Shown: positions 1 to 6,401 of the stretch, piece by piece | How the letters are laid out: each line of letters opens with the position of its first letter | How positions within the stretch are numbered: position 1 is the first letter of the stretch | DNA from: 13-2-20CM-68-14 sp036378475 | GTDB taxonomy: Bacteria > Actinomycetota > Thermoleophilia > Gaiellales > Gaiellaceae | Assembly (NCBI GenBank): GCA_036378475.1 | Contig: DASUWJ010000047.1 | Location: forward strand, 1 to 8,936 | Direction of reading: 5' to 3' | Length of the DNA stretch: 8,936 bases | Notes under the pieces: generated by a model | The model's input: the letters and a program-made list of their open reading frames with translations, nothing else | The model's database searches: none | What the model was told of the DNA's origin: nothing | Made by a program: the position numbers and the translations under genes

Positions 1-75
1 ATGGGCCCCGGCGGGTGCCGGCAGGGCCAGGAATGTTGCGGCCACGACGAGCACGGTCTTGCCCGGAGGAGACAT
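1..75 (-). CDS. N-terminus of a secreted protein (partial, signal peptide only)
   Basis: Reading the minus strand from an ATG at 73-75 gives 25 codons that stay open to the window edge. They encode a textbook Sec signal peptide: a short N-region with one lysine (MSPPGK), a hydrophobic core (TVLVVAATFLAL) and a polar, Ala/Pro-rich end (PAPAGAH) with a likely AXA-type cleavage site at A-G-A just before the histidine. There is no lipobox cysteine in the visible part. A purine-rich AGAGAG stretch about 4-9 bases before the ATG could serve as a weak ribosome binding site. The gene follows the acyl-CoA dehydrogenase on the same strand with a 104-base gap, so it probably has its own promoter. The mature protein lies outside the window, so its function cannot be given; only export is supported. 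Confidence 0.6.
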   Translation of the reverse strand, partial: MSPPGKTVLVVAATFLALPAPAGAH

Positions 76-95
76 CTGCTCTCTAGGGCTCGAGG

Positions 96-115
96 CGGAT
101 CATGATCACGATCCG
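96..115. promoter_or_regulatory. 20-bp near-perfect palindrome, candidate operator
   Basis: CGGATCATGATCACGATCCG is symmetric about 105/106: nine of ten base pairs match, the exception being A102/C109. It is made of an outer CGGATC/GATCCG pair and an inner TGATCA. It lies 21 bases upstream of the start codon of the secreted-protein gene and 64 bases past the end of the acyl-CoA dehydrogenase gene. The size and symmetry suit a homodimeric repressor site better than a terminator, because no T-run follows on either strand. The minus strand reads CATGAT inside the palindrome, which could act as a weak -10, so a bound protein might block the promoter. The operator role is inference. Confidence 0.4.
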
Positions 116-131
116 AACTCTGCAGGACTCC

Positions 132-163
132 CTCAGCGCAGGCGGGTTTCGCGTGGGGCTGAG
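132..163 (-). terminator. Possible hairpin after the acyl-CoA dehydrogenase gene
   Basis: CTCAGC at 132-137 and GCTGAG at 158-163 form a 6-bp inverted repeat with a 20-base GC-rich loop that may pair further. It starts 16 bases after the stop codon at 180-182 on the minus strand. No U-tract follows, so it is at best a weak or factor-assisted terminator. Confidence 0.25.
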
Positions 164-179
164 AGGAGCGAAGCGGACG

Positions 180-1313
180 TCAGAGCCCGAGGTGTTTCGC
201 GATCACGAGGCGCTGGATCTCGTTCGTGCCCTCGCCGATCTCGAGGATCTTCTGGTCTCGGTAAAGCCGGGAGATCGCGAACTCGTCCATGTAGCCGTAG
301 CCGCCGTGGACCTGGAGGGCCGAGTCGACGACGCGGTGCGACATCTCGCCCGTGTAGAGCTTCGCGACCGCCGCCTCGCGCCCGAACGGTCGGGCGTGGT
401 CCTTCGTCCAGGCCGCCTTGTAGACGAGGTTTCGGCCCGCCTCGATCTCGGTTGCCATGTCGGCGAGCCGAAACTGGACCGCCTGGAACTTGGCGATCGG
501 GCGGCCGAACTGCTCGCGCTCCTTCGCGTAGGCGAGGGCCAGGTCGTAGGCACCCTGGGCCAGGCCGACGCCCATCGCCGCCACGGAGATCCGGCCCCCG
601 TCCAGGATCTCGAGGAACTGACGCAGACCTTGCCCGCGCGGGCCGAGCAGGTTGCCGGCGGGGACGCTGCAGTCCCGAAACGAGAGCTCCCTCGTATCGG
701 AGGCGTGCCAGCCGAGCTTCTCGAGCGGCGGAGAGATCTCGTAGCCCGGTGTCCCGTTCGGGACGATCAGGTTCGAGATCTCGTCCTCGCCCGTGCGGGC
801 GGTGATCGTGACGCAGGCGCTGATGTCGGTGCCCGCGTTCGTGATGAACATCTTCGCGCCGTTGACGACCCACTGGCCGTCGCGGAGCTCGGCGCGCGTA
901 CGGGTCGCGCCGGCATCGGAGCCCGCGCCCGGCTCGGTCAGCCCGAAGGCCGCCAGCCTCCGGCCGGCGGCGAGCTCCGGCAGCCATTCCCGCTTCTGCT
1001 CCTCGCTCCCGTAGTAGTAGATCGGCAGCGTGCCGAGCGAGTGGTGCGCCGCGACCGTGATCGCGACCGAGGAGTCGATCCGGGTCAACTCCTCGATTGC
1101 GATCGCATAGGCGACGGTGTCGGCCCCGGCGCCGCCGTAGTCCTCGGGGATCGTCATCCCCATCAGCCCGAGCTCGGCGAGCTCGGCGACAAGCTCGTAC
1201 GGAAAGCGGTGCTCGCGGTCGAGCTCCTCCGCTACGGGCGCGATCCGCGACTCCGCGAACTCGCGCACCGTGCGGCGGACGAGCTCCTGCTCCGGCGTCG
1301 GGTCGAAGTTCAC
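180..1313 (-). CDS. Acyl-CoA dehydrogenase (flavoprotein, short/branched-chain type)
   Basis: The 377-residue product is a full-length cytosolic acyl-CoA dehydrogenase. The family uses FAD to make the alpha,beta double bond of an acyl-CoA and passes electrons to electron-transfer flavoprotein. The first family signature, GLTEPGAGSDAGA, is at residues 124-136 and the second, starting QVHGGYGYMDEF, at 334-353. The catalytic glutamate is E361 in GEGTNEIQR, the position used by short- and medium-chain enzymes; isovaleryl-CoA dehydrogenases lack it there and use another glutamate. The protein is therefore more likely a short-chain, butyryl- or 2-methyl-branched enzyme. The frame is open further upstream, but the GTG at 1311-1313 gives the usual N-terminus (NFDPTPEQELVRRTVREFA). 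Its first four bases, GTGA, contain the stop codon of the upstream aminopeptidase, so the two genes are translationally coupled. Chain-length specificity cannot be read from the sequence. Confidence 0.93.
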   Translation of the reverse strand: MNFDPTPEQELVRRTVREFAESRIAPVAEELDREHRFPYELVAELAELGLMGMTIPEDYGGAGADTVAYAIAIEELTRIDSSVAITVAAHHSLGTLPIYYYGSEEQKREWLPELAAGRRLAAFGLTEPGAGSDAGATRTRAELRDGQWVVNGAKMFITNAGTDISACVTITARTGEDEISNLIVPNGTPGYEISPPLEKLGWHASDTRELSFRDCSVPAGNLLGPRGQGLRQFLEILDGGRISVAAMGVGLAQGAYDLALAYAKEREQFGRPIAKFQAVQFRLADMATEIEAGRNLVYKAAWTKDHARPFGREAAVAKLYTGEMSHRVVDSALQVHGGYGYMDEFAISRLYRDQKILEIGEGTNEIQRLVIAKHLGL

Positions 1314-2794
1314 GCCGCGAGCCTGGCAGCGAGCTCGCAGATCAGGCGCACGCCGTAGCCCGTGCCGCCACGCTGCCAGAGGTAGTCGTGGCGGGGCCAG
1401 GTGAAAAAGCCGGTGCCGGCCATGTCGACGTGGGCCCACGGCCCCTCGCCGGCGAACTCCCGCAGAAACTCCGCCGCGAGCACGGGGACTCCCTGGGAGC
1501 GGATGTTGGAGTTCTTGAGGTCGGCGTAGTCAGAGTCGATGTAGCGGCGGTAGCGCGGGTGCAGCGGCCAGGGCCAGGCGTGGTCGCCGCTGGCCTCGCC
1601 GGACTCGACGACGAGCGTCCTCCACTCCCGGTCGTTGGCGAAGACGCCCGCGTAGAAATCGCCGAGCGCGCGCTCCATCGCGCCGGTCAGGGTGGCGAAG
1701 TCGACGATGTGGGTCGCGCCGAGCTGGCGGGCGTAGAGGAGAGCGTCGGCGAGGATCAGCCGGCCCTCGGCATCCGTGTTGATGATCTCGATCGTTTTGC
1801 CGTTCATGGCGGTGAGGATGTCGCCAGGGTGGAAAGAGCCGCCGCCGACCGCGTTCTCGGTCGCCGCGACCACCCCGACGGCGCGAACAGGCACCTCGAG
1901 CTCGGCCAGCGCTCCCAGGGCGGCGATTACGGAGCCACCACCCGCCATGTCCCCCTTCATGTCCTCCATGTACTGGGCGGGCTTGATCGAGATGCCGCCG
2001 GTATCGAAGGTGACCGCCTTGCCGACGAGGCCGAGCACGAGCTCGGTCTTTCGCTGCGGCGGCTCGTAGTCGAGCACGATCAGCCGCGCCGGGTTGTGGC
2101 TGCCCTGGGCGACGCCGGCGAAGGCGCCCATACCGAGCTCCCGGATTTCGTCGAGCCCGAGGGCGCGCGTGCTCAGAAGCGGCGAACCCTCGGCGACCGC
2201 GGCCGCGCGCTCGGCGAGCGCCGCGGGTGTGAGCACGTTCGGAGGCTCGTTCGCGAGGTCGCGGGCGCGGTTCGTCCACTCGGCCACGCGCGACGCCCGC
2301 CTCGCTTGTTCGGCCACCTCGGGATCGGCCGAGACGAGCAGCAGGCGCTCGAGCCGCGGGCCCGTCTCCTCGCTCTTCCAGGCGCCGGGGTCGTAGCCTC
2401 CGAGGATCGTGCCATCCACGATCGCTCGTGCCTGCTCGGCCGCCGTCAGCGACAAGGAGTCGTCGAGCAGCCAGGCGATACTGCTGGCGAAGTCGGCCTC
2501 CCGGATCACGGCGGCGGCGGCGGTCCGCAGCGCATCCGCGTCGAGCGCCTCGGGCGCGCCAACCCCCGCGAGGGCCACGCGCGCGGCCCTGAGACCGCCA
2601 TTCACGTGGACGAGCGGAGCGGACTTCAGCTTGCCGTTCAGCTCGCCGTCGGCCGCGAGCTTTCCGAGCAAGCCGCCGAGCCGCTCGTCGAGCTCGGCGG
2701 GGAGCCCTCCGAGTCCTTCGCCGGCGAGCAAGGGGGCAGCGAGAACATCGGTCTCGACCGCCTCCGGCGAACCCGGCTCGACCTCGACCCGCAT
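1310..2794 (-). CDS. pepA: Leucyl aminopeptidase, M17 family
   Basis: This 494-residue protein has the usual length of cytosolic M17 aminopeptidases, hexameric two-metal enzymes that remove N-terminal residues from peptides. The N-terminal third (about 1-160) is the variable regulatory domain and the rest the catalytic domain. All expected active-site residues are visible: K259 and D264 in GKAVTFDTGG, K271 in SIKP, D282 in KGDMAGG, and D341, E343 and R345 in the signature NTDAEGRL (339-346). Downstream, WAHVDMAGTG (453-462) and GTGYGVRL (477-484) are also typical. The ATG at 2792-2794 has no close Shine-Dalgarno, but a TAGCAT box ends 9 bases before it, suggesting a leaderless transcript. It heads a unit with the acyl-CoA dehydrogenase (GTGA overlap) and is divergent from a small coiled-coil gene. 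The only mild oddity is alanine in GKAVTFD where glycine is commoner. Confidence 0.96.
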   Translation of the reverse strand: MRVEVEPGSPEAVETDVLAAPLLAGEGLGGLPAELDERLGGLLGKLAADGELNGKLKSAPLVHVNGGLRAARVALAGVGAPEALDADALRTAAAAVIREADFASSIAWLLDDSLSLTAAEQARAIVDGTILGGYDPGAWKSEETGPRLERLLLVSADPEVAEQARRASRVAEWTNRARDLANEPPNVLTPAALAERAAAVAEGSPLLSTRALGLDEIRELGMGAFAGVAQGSHNPARLIVLDYEPPQRKTELVLGLVGKAVTFDTGGISIKPAQYMEDMKGDMAGGGSVIAALGALAELEVPVRAVGVVAATENAVGGGSFHPGDILTAMNGKTIEIINTDAEGRLILADALLYARQLGATHIVDFATLTGAMERALGDFYAGVFANDREWRTLVVESGEASGDHAWPWPLHPRYRRYIDSDYADLKNSNIRSQGVPVLAAEFLREFAGEGPWAHVDMAGTGFFTWPRHDYLWQRGGTGYGVRLICELAARLAA

Positions 2795-2803
2795 CGCGGC
2801 ACG

Positions 2804-2809
2804 ATGCTA
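2804..2809 (-). promoter_or_regulatory. -10 box TAGCAT for leaderless pepA
   Basis: TAGCAT on the minus strand ends 9 bases before the aminopeptidase ATG. The actinobacterial -10 pattern TANNNT at this distance puts the transcript start at or next to the start codon. I see no convincing -35 element. The GGAGG further upstream is more than 20 bases from the ATG, too far to act as a ribosome binding site. Confidence 0.45.
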
Positions 2810-2823
2810 TCCGACCCCCTCCC

Positions 2824-2829
2824 TAGCCT
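2824..2829 (+). promoter_or_regulatory. -10 box TAGCCT for the coiled-coil gene
   Basis: TAGCCT ends 7 bases before the ATG at 2837-2839. It lies back to back with the aminopeptidase -10 box on the opposite strand, 14 bases away, within the 42-base gap between the two start codons. The same hexamer precedes the downstream transporter gene. Confidence 0.45.
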
Positions 2830-2836
2830 GGCCGGA

Positions 2837-3130
2837 ATGCGGGGCCGGTCTCAACTTCGGCGTCGTCGAGCCGATAGAAGGGGGATGGGTATCTCTCTGC
2901 GGCCTCAGGCTCCTGCGCGCCCGCAGCCCACGCGCCGGCGGGAGCTCGAGACACTCCATGAACTGAACCGGGCGCTCGTGCACGAGCGCCAGCAACTCCG
3001 CTCGGAGGGCGCCCGGGCCGAGGAGCTCGAGCGAAACCGGCTCGCGATCGTGAACTGCCAGTGGGAGCTGTCGCGGGCGCTGATCGAGCGCCACCTCCCG
3101 GCGGCGGCCTCGAGCGCGGCCTACGCCTGA
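2837..3130 (+). CDS. Small coiled-coil protein of unknown function
   Basis: The 97-residue product has an arginine- and proline-rich N-terminal third, then a charged amphipathic stretch from about residue 36 to 87 (ELETLHELNRALVHERQQL... and ELERNRLAIVNCQWELSRAL) with leucine spacing typical of a helical coiled coil, and a short Ala/Ser tail. I do not recognise a named family. Third positions in the helical half are almost all G or C and the pattern fits real coding, whereas the opposite strand gives a low-complexity Arg/Pro product. The ATG at 2837 is chosen because a TAGCCT -10 box ends 7 bases before it. However, codons 2-16 have many A/T third positions, so the ATG at 2885, preceded by AGAAGG at a tight 3-base spacing and giving 81 residues, is a serious alternative. 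There is no signal peptide or membrane segment. Confidence 0.6.
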   Translation: MRGRSQLRRRRADRRGMGISLRPQAPARPQPTRRRELETLHELNRALVHERQQLRSEGARAEELERNRLAIVNCQWELSRALIERHLPAAASSAAYA

Positions 3131-3177
3131 GCGCGGCCTCGGCCTCCGGCACCGCTTCGGGAGCAGTTTCGCCTCGC

Positions 3178-3183
3178 TAGCCT
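3178..3183 (+). promoter_or_regulatory. -10 box TAGCCT for the MFS transporter gene
   Basis: TAGCCT ends 8 bases before the GTG at 3192-3194, and there is no Shine-Dalgarno between them. The hexamer is identical to that of the preceding coiled-coil gene. No clear -35 is visible 16-18 bases upstream. It implies that the transporter is transcribed from its own leaderless promoter in the 61-base gap. Confidence 0.45.
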
Positions 3184-3191
3184 GAGCGCCC

Positions 3192-4370
3192 GTGCGGGCG
3201 CAGCTCGACAAGCGCGCGATGGCCGCGCTCTCGGCCGGGCACGGCGCGACGGATTTCGCGGGTGGCGCACTGCCGGCCCTGCTTCCGTTCCTCGTGGATC
3301 GGTTCGACCTCTCCTACACGCTCGCGGCGCTCGTGATGCTCGCCTCCGCGGTGTCCTCCTCGATCGTGCAGCCGTTGTTTGGGCTCTGGTCGGACCACCG
3401 CGGCGCGCTCTGGCTCCTGCCGAGCGGCGTCGCGATCGCGGGTGCCGGTACGGCTCTGGCCTGCATCGCGCCGAGCTACGCGCTCGTCCTGCTCTTCGTG
3501 GTCATCTCCGGGCTCGGCACGGCCGCCTACCATCCGGAGGGCTCGAAATTCGCCGCCTTCGCGAGCGGCCGCCGCCGCGCGAGCGGGATGTCCCTGTTCT
3601 CGATCGGCGGCAACCTCGGCTACGCGCTGGGCCCGACGCTGGCGACGCCACTCATCCTCGCCCTCGGCCTTGAAGGAGGCCTGCTGCTCGCCGTGCCCAG
3701 CCTTGTCGTCGCGCTGGCGCTGCTCTGGCTGCTCCCGTTTCTTGGCTCCTTCGCACCCTCGGGCGGACGGCGGCTGCAGTCGGCCGACCGGGATCGCGTC
3801 GGCGCGCTGGTGCTCCTGCTTGGCGTGATCGCCTTCCGGAGCCTGTGCTGGTTCGGCTTGATCACCTTCGTACCGCTCTGGGAGGTCTCGCTCGGGCACT
3901 CGAAGGCGCACGGAAACCAGCTGCTCTCGCTGATGCTGCTCGTGGGCGGCCTCGGCACGCTCGCCGCGGGGCCGCTCGCCGACCGCTTCGGCCGGCGTCC
4001 GATCTTGGTTGCCAGCACAGCGGCGACCGCCCCGCTCGTGCTCGTCTTCGTCGCCGTCGGGGGCATCCCGGGCGCGATCGCCCTCGCCGGCGTCGGTGTC
4101 TGCGTGATCGGCACCTTCGGTGTGACGATGGTGATGAGCCAGGAGTACCTGCCGCGGCGGATCGCGATGGCATCCGGGCTCTCGATCGGACTCTCGATCG
4201 GGCTCGGCGGCGTGGGTGCGGTCGCCCTCGGTGCGATCGCGGACTCGGTCGACCTCCGCGCGGCCATGTACGTCGCCGCCGCCGCCCCGGTGCTGGCGCT
4301 CGCGCTCGCGTTGTTGCTACCCCCGTCGGGGGTGCGCGGGCCGCTCGCCGCGGAGCCGGTCTCGCCGTGA
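3192..4370 (+). CDS. Major facilitator superfamily transporter, Fsr (fosmidomycin resistance)-like
   Basis: The 392-residue product is an integral membrane protein with about twelve hydrophobic segments, beginning near residue 20 and ending with VAAAAPVLALALALLLPP (361-378). The loop after the second segment reads FGLWSDHRG and the equivalent loop in the second half is GPLADRFGRRP (260-270), both forms of MFS motif A. Features that point to the Fsr branch, as I recall it, are AAYHPEGSKFAAFASG (111-126), SLFSIGGNLGYALGP (134-148) and the glycine-rich helix GLSIGLSIGLGGVG (329-342) followed by GAIAD. Members export small drugs, fosmidomycin among them, by proton antiport; the substrate here is unknown. 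The GTG start is supported by the upstream -10 box and gives a normal cytoplasmic N-terminus. An SCP2 gene follows 16 bases after its stop codon. It could also be a metabolite exporter. Confidence 0.88.
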   Translation: MRAQLDKRAMAALSAGHGATDFAGGALPALLPFLVDRFDLSYTLAALVMLASAVSSSIVQPLFGLWSDHRGALWLLPSGVAIAGAGTALACIAPSYALVLLFVVISGLGTAAYHPEGSKFAAFASGRRRASGMSLFSIGGNLGYALGPTLATPLILALGLEGGLLLAVPSLVVALALLWLLPFLGSFAPSGGRRLQSADRDRVGALVLLLGVIAFRSLCWFGLITFVPLWEVSLGHSKAHGNQLLSLMLLVGGLGTLAAGPLADRFGRRPILVASTAATAPLVLVFVAVGGIPGAIALAGVGVCVIGTFGVTMVMSQEYLPRRIAMASGLSIGLSIGLGGVGAVALGAIADSVDLRAAMYVAAAAPVLALALALLLPPSGVRGPLAAEPVSP

Positions 4371-4372
4371 GC

Positions 4373-4378
4373 TAGGCT
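4373..4378 (+). promoter_or_regulatory. -10 box TAGGCT for the SCP2 gene
   Basis: TAGGCT begins 3 bases after the transporter stop codon and ends 8 bases before the GTG at 4387-4389, the same spacing as for the transporter gene. Any -35 would lie inside the transporter coding region; none is obvious. This suggests a second, leaderless transcript start for the SCP2 gene in addition to read-through from the transporter. Confidence 0.42.
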
Positions 4379-4386
4379 CCGCGCCG

Positions 4387-4701
4387 GTGGAGGCCGGCGA
4401 CGCACGCCAGTTTTTCGAGAGCCTGGAGACGCGAGCCGGCGAGTCCCAGCAGGCCTCGGGCCTGACCGCCACCTACCTCTTCGAGATCGAGGGCGCCGGC
4501 ACCTGGACCGTCGACGTCGACCAGGGAACGGTCAGCGTGCGGGAGGGGGGCGGGGAGGCCGAGACCACGATCTCCGCCTCCGAGGACACCTTCATGCAGA
4601 TCGTCCGCGGCGAGCAGAATCCGACGACCGCGTTCATGCTGGGCAAGCTGAAGGTCAAGGGCGACCTGGGTCAGGCGATGAAGCTGCAGCAGCTCTTCTG
4701 A
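4387..4701 (+). CDS. Standalone SCP2 sterol-carrier-like domain protein
   Basis: The 104-residue product is a single SCP2 domain with nothing else attached. The diagnostic C-terminal half is clear: TISASEDTFMQIVRGEQNPT (61-80) followed by AFMLGKLKVKGD (82-93) and a closing helix (LGQAMKLQQLF). The N-terminal half supplies the beta strands (TATYLFEIEGAGTWTVDVD, 27-45). SCP2 domains form a hydrophobic tunnel that holds lipids or acyl-CoAs; in bacteria the ligand is usually unknown. The protein is soluble, with no signal peptide. The frame is open upstream of the GTG, but the -10 box 8 bases before it and the overlap that would otherwise arise with the transporter gene favour this start. Nearby acyl-CoA enzymes make an acyl-CoA or fatty-acid ligand plausible, but that is inference. 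Confidence 0.85.
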   Translation: MEAGDARQFFESLETRAGESQQASGLTATYLFEIEGAGTWTVDVDQGTVSVREGGGEAETTISASEDTFMQIVRGEQNPTTAFMLGKLKVKGDLGQAMKLQQLF

Positions 4702-4714
4702 GTTCCCCGCTCGG

Positions 4715-4734
4715 GGCCGACGAGGGAATCGGCC
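4715..4734. terminator. Hairpin in the convergent gap, possible shared terminator
   Basis: GGCCGA (4715-4720) and TCGGCC (4729-4734) form a perfect 6-bp stem with an 8-base loop. It begins 14 bases after the SCP2 stop codon. The gap from 4702 to 4784 separates two converging genes, where a two-way terminator is expected. A second possible stem, CCGCGC (4733-4738) with GCGCGG (4760-4765), overlaps it by two bases. Neither has a T-run on either strand, so the call is tentative. Confidence 0.35.
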
Positions 4735-4784
4735 GCGCGAAACGACGTCGCTCGTCCCGGCGCGGTCGGTCGTACCCGCGAGGG

Positions 4785-6401
4785 CTAGTCGCCTAGCTCG
4801 ACGAGGGCGGCGCCGCCGGCGACGCGGTCTCCCTCCGCCACGTGCAAGCTCCGGACGACCGCCTCGTAGGGGGCGACGATCGGGGTCTCCATCTTCATCG
4901 CCTCGAGAACGACGAGTGCCTGGCGCGGCACGACGCGGTCGCCCTCGGCGACCGCCACGCGGATCACGGTGCCGGGCATCGGCGCCACCAGCGTCGACTG
5001 CTCGCCGCTTTGCCGCTCTTCCCGGGCGGGCTCGTCCGGGTCGGGGGCGGCCGCCGGTCGAGGAGGCGCCAGGCCGAGACGCCAGGCGCCGGACCAGGGG
5101 CCGCTCGGAAGGCGTGCCGGTCGGGCCGAGAGAGGCGGGTATTCGGTCAGGAACGCGGTCGTTGCGCTGCCCGCCCGAACGAGCGGGTGCTCGACGAGCC
5201 AGCGCAGAAAAGGCAGGTTCGTGACGACCCCCTCGACGTCCGTCTCCGCGAGTGCGGCGGCCAGCCGGTCGAGTGCCTCCGCCCTGGTCGCGCCCGAGGC
5301 GATCAGCTTCGCGATCAGCGGGTCGTAGGCGACGCCGACGAGGTCGCCCGCCGCCACGCCTGCGTCGATGCGAACCGAGCCGGGAAGCCTCAGCTGCTCG
5401 ACCGTCCCTGCTTGCGGCAGGAACGTCTGCGGGTCCTCCGCGTAGAGGCGGACCTCGACGGCATGGCGGCGAAACCGGGCCCCGGGATCGGCGAGCTCGC
5501 GGTCGCAGGCGACCTCGAGCTGGAGCGAGACCAGGTCGAGTCCGGTCGCCTCTTCGGTGACGGGGTGCTCGACCTGGATGCGGCCGTTCAGCTCGAGGAA
5601 GTAGAACTCGTCCCCGTCGAGCAGGAACTCGGCCGTGCCGAGGCTGCGGTAGCCGATCGTCCGCGCGAATGCGATCGCAGCCTCGCTCATGCGGGCACGC
5701 AGGCCGGCGCCGAGCACGGGCGAAGGTGCCTCCTCGAGCACCTTCTGGTGACGTCGCTGGATCGAGCATTCGCGCTCGCCGAGCGAGAACACGTTCCCGT
5801 GGCCGTCGGCGAGGAGCTGGATCTCGATGTGCCGCGGCCGTTCGAGGTAGCGCTCGAAGAAGACCTTTCCGTCGCCGAAGGCCGCCTTGGCCTCGCGCTC
5901 CGAAGCGTCGATCGCCTCGGCGAGCTCCTCGGGCTCGCGGACGACCCTCATCCCGCGACCACCGCCTCCCGCCGCCGCCTTGACGAGGAGCGGGAAGCCG
6001 AGCTCCTGCGGCGTTCCCGTCGGCAGCACCGGCACGCCCGCCTCGGTCGCGGCCTGCTTCGCCTCGAGCTTGTTGCCGCCGCGCCGGAGCGCAGTCGGGG
6101 TCGGGCCGACGAAGACGAGGCCGGCCGCCTCGACCGCCTCGGCGAACTCGCCGTCTTCGGCCAGGAAGCCGTACCCGGGGTGGATCGCCTCGGCGTCGCT
6201 TTGCCTCGCCGCCCGGATCTGTTCCTCGCCGTCGAGGTAGCGGCTGATCTCGACCACCTCGTCCGCCTCGCGCGCGTGCAGCGAACCGGTGTCGTCGGGG
6301 GCGACGACCGCCACGGTCGCGATCCCCTCGGCGCGGCAGGTGCGAAAGACGCGGGCGGCGATCTCGCCGCGGTTGGCTACGAGGAGCTTTCGGATCTCCA
6401 C
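4785..6401 (-). CDS. Biotin-dependent acyl-CoA carboxylase alpha subunit (biotin carboxylase + biotin carrier)
   Basis: The 538-residue protein couples ATP and bicarbonate to carboxylation of its own biotin, for transfer to an acyl-CoA by a separate carboxyltransferase. The N-terminal biotin carboxylase domain spans about 1-445: VANRGEIAARVFRT (8-21), ATP-binding K111 and K141, glycine-rich loop AAAGGGGRGM (142-151), HQKVLEEAP (218-226), metal ligands E258 and E270, N272 and R274 with QVEHP (276-280), and R318 in RLYAEDP. The biotinyl domain occupies about 469-538, with biotin on K503 of EAMKM. Only a short Pro-rich linker joins them; the extra BT domain of propionyl- and methylcrotonyl-CoA carboxylase alpha chains is absent, and the protein is shorter than those. 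The GTG at 6399-6401 gives the standard N-terminus and lies 25 bases inside the upstream hydratase gene. A LiuC-like neighbour suggests methylcrotonyl-CoA; acetyl- or propionyl-CoA remain possible. Confidence 0.93.
   Translation of the reverse strand: MEIRKLLVANRGEIAARVFRTCRAEGIATVAVVAPDDTGSLHAREADEVVEISRYLDGEEQIRAARQSDAEAIHPGYGFLAEDGEFAEAVEAAGLVFVGPTPTALRRGGNKLEAKQAATEAGVPVLPTGTPQELGFPLLVKAAAGGGGRGMRVVREPEELAEAIDASEREAKAAFGDGKVFFERYLERPRHIEIQLLADGHGNVFSLGERECSIQRRHQKVLEEAPSPVLGAGLRARMSEAAIAFARTIGYRSLGTAEFLLDGDEFYFLELNGRIQVEHPVTEEATGLDLVSLQLEVACDRELADPGARFRRHAVEVRLYAEDPQTFLPQAGTVEQLRLPGSVRIDAGVAAGDLVGVAYDPLIAKLIASGATRAEALDRLAAALAETDVEGVVTNLPFLRWLVEHPLVRAGSATTAFLTEYPPLSARPARLPSGPWSGAWRLGLAPPRPAAAPDPDEPAREERQSGEQSTLVAPMPGTVIRVAVAEGDRVVPRQALVVLEAMKMETPIVAPYEAVVRSLHVAEGDRVAGGAALVELGD

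Noticed and set aside
180..1313. Isovaleryl-CoA dehydrogenase (LiuA) assignment to complete a leucine operon
   Set aside because: The protein has the catalytic Glu at the medium/short-chain position (E361 in GEGT), which isovaleryl-CoA dehydrogenases lack, and it sits in a separate operon from the hydratase and carboxylase.
102..1358. Long plus-strand open frame (418 codons) opposite the acyl-CoA dehydrogenase
   Set aside because: It mirrors a gene with complete family signatures; its product is a low-complexity Arg/Asp/Leu/Val-rich sequence without domains, as expected for antisense frames in GC-rich DNA.
1097..2836. Long plus-strand frame opposite pepA that runs in frame into the coiled-coil gene
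   Set aside because: It is the antisense shadow of the aminopeptidase; only the part after about 2837 has independent coding character.
3112..3139. Direct repeat GAGCGCGGCCT (3112-3122 and 3129-3139) around the stop codon of the coiled-coil gene
   Set aside because: Only two copies of a GC-rich 11-mer; chance recurrence in this composition is plausible and no function is suggested.
4179..4202. 12-base tandem repeat (ctctcgatcgg plus a or g, twice) in the transporter gene
   Set aside because: It encodes a Leu-Ser-Ile-Gly pair inside a glycine-rich membrane helix that, as I recall, is naturally repetitive in Fsr-like proteins; it is coding, not a mobile or regulatory repeat.
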